Assembly: GCF_003051005.1 (NCBI RefSeq)
Contig: NZ_QAOW01000007.1
Span: forward strand, 1 to 64,000
Direction of reading: 5' to 3'
From: Rhodococcus sp. OK519
GTDB taxonomy: Bacteria > Actinomycetota > Actinomycetes > Mycobacteriales > Mycobacteriaceae
Length of the DNA stretch: 64,000 bases
Part shown: positions 60,031 through 64,000 of the stretch, piece by piece
How the letters are laid out: each line of letters starts with the position of its first letter
Numbering within the stretch: position 1 is the stretch's first letter
Translations under genes and position numbers: made by a program
Notes under the pieces: model-generated
Database searches by the model: none
The model's input: the letters and a program-made list of their open reading frames with translations, nothing else
What the model was told of the DNA's origin: nothing

Positions 60031-62232
60031 TCAGTCCCGGGGCAACCCGAGCATGCGTTCGGCGATCACGTTGAGCTGCACCTCGGTGGTGCCGCCGTAG
60101 ATCGTCGTCGCGCGACCGGCGATGAGCTGTTCCATCGCCTTGTCGCTGGGCTGCCCCGGCACGGCCACCACGCCGGCCGCGCCCAGCTCGGCCACCACGA
60201 ACTCCGAGATCGACTGCCCCAGACCCATTCCCAGCAGCTTTCCGACGGACGACGTCGTGCTCACGTCGGCGCCCGACAGTTGCTTCAGCACCACGCGAGA
60301 GCCGATCAGATCGATCGTCTGACTCTCGGCGATCAGCTCTCCGAATCGGTGACGGCCCACCGATCCCAGCTCACGACCGTGGACGAAGGCGAGCAGATCC
60401 TTGTCGCTCGCGTACGCCTCCATCTTCTGGCTCAGCGCCACCCGCTCGCCGGCCAGCGTGGTGCGGGCAACGTGCCAGCCGTCGTTCACCTCACCCACGA
60501 CGTTCTCGTCCGGAACGAACACGTCGTCGAGGAACACCTCGTTGAACAGTGCCGATCCGGTCATCTCCCGCAGCGGCCGCACCGTGACGCCCGGCGTGGA
60601 CATGTCGAGCACGAAGTACGTGATGCCCTCGTGCTTGGGCCGCGCCGGGTCGGTGCGCGCGATGAGCATCGCCCAGTCCGCGAACTGTGCGACAGTGGTC
60701 CAGATCTTCTGACCGGTGATCTTCCAGCCGCCATCCACCTTCTCCGCCTTGGTGGTCAGCGACGCCAGGTCGGAGCCCGCACCCGGTTCGGAGAACAGCT
60801 GGCACCACACCAGGTCGCCACGCAGGGTGGGTACGGCCAGTTCCTGCTTCTGCTTCTCGGAGCCGTGCGCCACCACGGCCTGCACCGCCCAGCCGCCCAT
60901 CAGCAACTGTGGCAATGCAATTCCCGCAGACTTCACCTCCTGTGCGATGACGATCTGTTCGAGTGGTCCCGCGCCGCGGCCGTACGGCTTCGGCAGGTGC
61001 GGCTGCACCCAGCCCCCGTCGCCCAACGCGATCAACTGGTCGTCCTCGTCGTCGATCCCAGCGATCGGCGCGAGCGCCGCGCGCACCACCCCGCGCAGGT
61101 CCTCGGCCTCGGGCGGCAGTTCCAACTCCGACTGCCGGACCACGCCGGCGAGCGCCTGCTCGGCGACGCGCTCCACCCGCTCCTCGCGGGTTCCGAGGAC
61201 ACCGCGGATCGCGAGGGCCCGGCGATAGTACAGGTGGGCGTCGTGCTCCCACGTGAACCCGATCCCGCCGTGCACCTGGATGCAGTCCTGCGCCACCGTC
61301 ACGGCGGCGTCGGGCACGATGACTGCCGCCACCTCGGCCGCGAAATCGGCTGTCGCGTCGTCGGTATCGAGCGCCGATGCCGCGTCCCAGATCGCGGCCC
61401 GCGCCTTCTCCAGCGCGATGCCCATGTGCGCACACTTGTGCTTGACGCCCTGGAACTGTCCGATGGGACGCCCGAACTGGACGCGGGTCTTGGCGTATTC
61501 GGCCGCGGCCGCTACACACCACGACAGCACGCCCACCGCTTCGGCGCCGAACACCACCGACACGACGGAACGCACCCGGCGCGCACTCAGCCCGTCCAGG
61601 ACCCGGTCGGCCCCGACCGTGACCCCGGTGGCCTCGACGCGGGCCGAGCCGCGGAGCACGTCGACGCTGTCCTGCGGCGTGATGGTGACATCGGCACCGT
61701 CCACTACGATCCAGCGCACCGTGTCGCCGACGACCGCCGGTAGCAGCAGCACGTCCGCGTGTTCGGCCGAGACCACCGCATCGAGCGACCCCGACAACGC
61801 GTAGCCGTCGCCCTCCGGCGTGACGGAGAGGGGGCGCCCGAGAGCGATTGTCGCCGTCCGGGTTCCGTCGAGCAGTCCCGGCAGCACCTCGATTCCGATC
61901 TTGGAGTCGGCCGCACCGAGGACGGCCGCCGCGGCGGCCGTCGGCACGAACGGCCCCGGCGCGACCGCTCGCCCGAGCGCCTCGAGCGCCACCGCGAGGG
62001 TGAGCAGGCCCGCCCCGTGACCGCCGCGGTCCTCGGGCACCGCCAGCCCCAGCAGATCCTGCCCGGCGAGCGCCGACCAGAACGGTGGGAACCGGTCTTC
62101 GGTGCGTGCGTCGACCGCGGCCCGCACCTGTTCGCTCGTGATCGTGCGTTCCGCGAAACTGCGGACCGAATCGGCGAGCGCCACATGCTCGTCGCTCAGC
62201 CCCAGTCCGAGTTCGTAGGCGTTGCGTGCCAT
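60031..62232 (-). CDS. Fused (tandem) acyl-CoA dehydrogenase, FadE34-like
   Basis: A 733-residue protein made of two acyl-CoA dehydrogenase units. The first (about 1-380) contains TRVQFGRPIGQFQGVKHKCA and IQVHGGIGFTWEHDAHLYYR; the second (about 390-733) has LFSEPGAGSDLASL, KIWTTVAQFADWAMLIARTD and the terminal YGGTTEVQLNVIAERMLGLP. Single-chain fusions of this size are known from steroid side-chain degradation (FadE34/ChsE3), where ordinarily heteromeric halves are joined. ATG at 62232 has AGGAG seven bases upstream, and the gene starts 11 bases after the SDR stop. Steroid or branched-chain substrate is inferred from the architecture only. Confidence 0.9.
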   Translation of the reverse strand: MARNAYELGLGLSDEHVALADSVRSFAERTITSEQVRAAVDARTEDRFPPFWSALAGQDLLGLAVPEDRGGHGAGLLTLAVALEALGRAVAPGPFVPTAAAAAVLGAADSKIGIEVLPGLLDGTRTATIALGRPLSVTPEGDGYALSGSLDAVVSAEHADVLLLPAVVGDTVRWIVVDGADVTITPQDSVDVLRGSARVEATGVTVGADRVLDGLSARRVRSVVSVVFGAEAVGVLSWCVAAAAEYAKTRVQFGRPIGQFQGVKHKCAHMGIALEKARAAIWDAASALDTDDATADFAAEVAAVIVPDAAVTVAQDCIQVHGGIGFTWEHDAHLYYRRALAIRGVLGTREERVERVAEQALAGVVRQSELELPPEAEDLRGVVRAALAPIAGIDDEDDQLIALGDGGWVQPHLPKPYGRGAGPLEQIVIAQEVKSAGIALPQLLMGGWAVQAVVAHGSEKQKQELAVPTLRGDLVWCQLFSEPGAGSDLASLTTKAEKVDGGWKITGQKIWTTVAQFADWAMLIARTDPARPKHEGITYFVLDMSTPGVTVRPLREMTGSALFNEVFLDDVFVPDENVVGEVNDGWHVARTTLAGERVALSQKMEAYASDKDLLAFVHGRELGSVGRHRFGELIAESQTIDLIGSRVVLKQLSGADVSTTSSVGKLLGMGLGQSISEFVVAELGAAGVVAVPGQPSDKAMEQLIAGRATTIYGGTTEVQLNVIAERMLGLPRD

Positions 62233-62243
62233 GCGCGTTCTCC

Positions 62244-63113
62244 TCAGCCCAGTCGTTCTGCCAGGTCGCCGACGGTCCACGGGCCGTCGCTCTCGATCGC
62301 GTCCCCGCCGTGCCAGTTGATCAGTTCGGAGATCGCACCACCCTGGACGGCGTACACCTTGCCGGTGAGCTTGCAGTCGGCCGCCGCCAGGCGGGCGACC
62401 AGCGGCGAGATGTTGGCCGGGGCGAAGGCGTCGAACTCGCCTTCCGGAATCTCGGCCGCGAACAGCGCACCCATGCCGGGGGTGGCGAGCGTGAGCCGAG
62501 TGCGGGCGATGGGCGCGATCGCGTTGACGCGGACGCCGTACCGCTCGAGTTCGTCCGCCGCCACCAGGGTCAGTGCCGCGATGCCGGCCTTCGCGGCGCC
62601 ATAGTTGCTCTGACCGGCGTTGGGCATGAAAGTGCCCGATGCCGATGCGGTGTTGATCACCGAGGCCTGCACCGACTCACCGGCTTTGGACTGCTCCTTC
62701 CAGTACGCGGCGGCGTGGTGCAGCGTCGCGGCGTGCCCCTTGAGATGCACCGCGATGACGGCGTCCCACTGCCCCTCCTCCATGCCGGCGATGAAACTGT
62801 CACGCAGAATGCCGGCGTTGTTCACCAGGATGTCGAGGCGGCCGAACTCGCGAACGGCCTGCGCGACGAGCGCCTCGGCGCCCGCCCATTCGGCGACGTT
62901 GTCGGTGTTCGCGATCGCCTTGCCGCCCGCGGCGACGATCTCGTCGGCCACCTGTTGCGCCGGACCCGCGTCGGATCCCGTGCCGTCGTTGGCGCCGCCG
63001 AGGTCGTTGACGACCACCGCGGCACCCTCCCGCGCGAAAAGCAGTGCATGCTCGCGGCCGATGCCCCGCCCCGCGCCGGTGATGATCGCGACGCGTCCGT
63101 CCAGTGTTCCCAT
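62244..63113 (-). CDS. SDR-family 3-hydroxyacyl-CoA dehydrogenase
   Basis: A 289-residue short-chain dehydrogenase: TGAGRGIGREHALLFA (12-27) binds NAD(P), LVNNAG follows, and the catalytic Tyr171/Lys175 are in SNYGAAKAG. The insert VVNDLGGANDGTGSD after the second strand and the long C-terminal tail match the HSD17B4/Hsd4A-like group that oxidises 3-hydroxyacyl-CoA in steroid side chains. ATG at 63113 has AGGGGA upstream. Between a MaoC hydratase and a fused acyl-CoA dehydrogenase, it supplies the third step of a beta-oxidation cycle. Confidence 0.9.
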   Translation of the reverse strand: MGTLDGRVAIITGAGRGIGREHALLFAREGAAVVVNDLGGANDGTGSDAGPAQQVADEIVAAGGKAIANTDNVAEWAGAEALVAQAVREFGRLDILVNNAGILRDSFIAGMEEGQWDAVIAVHLKGHAATLHHAAAYWKEQSKAGESVQASVINTASASGTFMPNAGQSNYGAAKAGIAALTLVAADELERYGVRVNAIAPIARTRLTLATPGMGALFAAEIPEGEFDAFAPANISPLVARLAAADCKLTGKVYAVQGGAISELINWHGGDAIESDGPWTVGDLAERLG

Positions 63114-63162
63114 GATGTGTTCCCCTCTTGTCACGAAGCCTGTCGGCAGGTCTGCAGGTAGA

Positions 63163-64000
63163 TCAGTCGGCGATGACGGCCAGGCCGTCCTTGATCACCA
63201 GTTCGTCGCCGACACTGGTCTCGAAGGCGTAGGCGGTGGCACCGGACTCCGAACCCGATCTCCAGAATCGGGTCTCGATGTCCTGTTCGGGCAGAACGGG
63301 TTTCGCGAAGCGCACCGCGAGGCGCTTCAGGCGCAGGGTGTCGCCGTCGGCGAACTCGGTGAGCGCGGCCCACGACGTGAACGCCATCGTGCACAGACCG
63401 TGGTTGATGATGCCCGGCAGTCCGGACATCCGGGCGATCTCGTCGTCCAGATGGATCGGCATGGGGTCGCCCGACGCCGGCGAGTACCGGAAGGTCTGGT
63501 CCTTGTCGATGTGCTGCAGAACCCGCGCCGCCGGAGTCTGCCCACGCAGCGTCTCGGGGAACCGGTGCGGCGGTGCCGGCTCGCCGAGTCCCGGGCCGGC
63601 ATCGACCTTCCGGAAGAACGCCGTCATCCACTGCTCGTTGACGAGTTCTCCTGTTTCGGTGCGAGTTTCGACATAGACGACGACAGTGGAGCCGTTGTCC
63701 ATGCCCTCGAAGCCGATCGGCTTGGCCCGCACCACCAACGTGTCACCCGGGTGGATCGGCCGGTGGAAGTGGAAGTCCTGCTCGCCGTGCACCAGCTTCA
63801 TCAGCAGTTCGACCGGCGCCACGGACAGCGCCGCGGGCGCCATCGAGAAGAATGCCGGCACCACCGCGAACACCGGCGGGGCGATCTCGCCGCGCAGGTG
63901 CCGCTCGATCGGGTCGTTGGTGGCAGCCGCGTACTCGGCGATACGTTCGGCGGTGACGTCGAATCGCTCGGGATCCGTCCACACCCCGATCCCCGAGGTA
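63163..64000 (-). CDS. MaoC-like (R)-enoyl-CoA hydratase, start outside window
   Basis: The frame is open from the stop at 63163 to the window edge. A GTG at 63984 exists, but the upstream codons (TSGIG before VWTDPERFDV) read like coding sequence, so the true start is probably beyond base 64000. At least 273 residues form two hotdog domains. The second has the hydratase-2 motif YSPASGDPMPIHLDDEIA, with Asp and His in place and Met where Asn is common, followed by GIINHGLCTM. It hydrates 2-enoyl-CoA for the SDR gene 49 bases downstream. It is the upstream-most visible gene of the beta-oxidation operon. Confidence 0.88.
   Translation of the reverse strand, partial: TSGIGVWTDPERFDVTAERIAEYAAATNDPIERHLRGEIAPPVFAVVPAFFSMAPAALSVAPVELLMKLVHGEQDFHFHRPIHPGDTLVVRAKPIGFEGMDNGSTVVVYVETRTETGELVNEQWMTAFFRKVDAGPGLGEPAPPHRFPETLRGQTPAARVLQHIDKDQTFRYSPASGDPMPIHLDDEIARMSGLPGIINHGLCTMAFTSWAALTEFADGDTLRLKRLAVRFAKPVLPEQDIETRFWRSGSESGATAYAFETSVGDELVIKDGLAVIAD

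Overview
The window comes from a high-GC actinobacterium, most likely Rhodococcus or a close Nocardiaceae relative. Supporting signs are a mycothiol-type maleylpyruvate isomerase, a 13E12-type DUF222/HNH gene behind a perfect mycobacterial-style LexA box, SigD- and SigG-like sigma factors, a PolDom/LigC repair pair, an FprB-type ferredoxin reductase, and many acyl-CoA, hotdog and flavin enzymes. No rRNA, tRNA, CRISPR array or intact insertion sequence was seen. The genus is an inference from gene content, not from a marker gene.

Left part (1-13.5 kb): the end of a TetR gene, a maleylpyruvate isomerase, and a tightly coupled meta-cleavage lower pathway (dmpE-dmpF-dmpG, ATGA overlaps) facing an IclR regulator. 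Then come a double-domain Lrp regulator facing an M20 amidohydrolase, an acyl-CoA dehydrogenase whose promoter carries a KstR-like palindrome, an OhrR-like MarR gene, two small genes, a metallo-beta-lactamase-fold hydrolase behind a PucR-type regulator, and a CPBP membrane protease.

Regulatory block (13.6-23.6 kb): an SOS-controlled, apparently leaderless HNH gene; a YCII-ECF42 sigma operon; an epoxide hydrolase/monoacylglycerol lipase pair; an FHA-HTH protein; SigD; SigG; and smaller genes. Three sigma factor genes lie within about 6 kb.

Catabolic blocks (23-32.4 kb): an acyl-CoA ligase with a coupled unknown protein and a divergent GntR regulator; then an amidohydrolase, two HD-domain proteins that keep the ligand pattern of PhnZ-type diiron oxygenases, an LLM flavin enzyme, a TetR regulator and an MHS-family transporter. 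Tandem inverted repeats lie between the second HD gene and the transporter. This cluster looks like a self-contained uptake-and-oxidation system for an unidentified substrate and is the best candidate here for undescribed biology.

Middle (32.4-45 kb): a large LuxR-type ATPase regulator behind a 35-bp perfect dyad; three consecutive paralogue pairs (two pirins, two double-hotdog proteins, two Tat/lipoprotein intradiol dioxygenase-like proteins, one with a Gly/Pro/Met-rich insert); a DUF559 remnant among short dyads; an M13 metallopeptidase; and an APC permease.

Right part (45-64 kb): housekeeping and stress genes (YnfA-like protein, L,D-transpeptidase, FprB, dodecin, serine hydrolase, PolDom-LigC, OsmC, CorA, gamma carbonic anhydrase); a GntR/MFS pair sharing a nested palindrome; a GAF-LuxR/FadD pair; and a beta-oxidation operon (MaoC hydratase, SDR, fused acyl-CoA dehydrogenase) that runs off the right edge.
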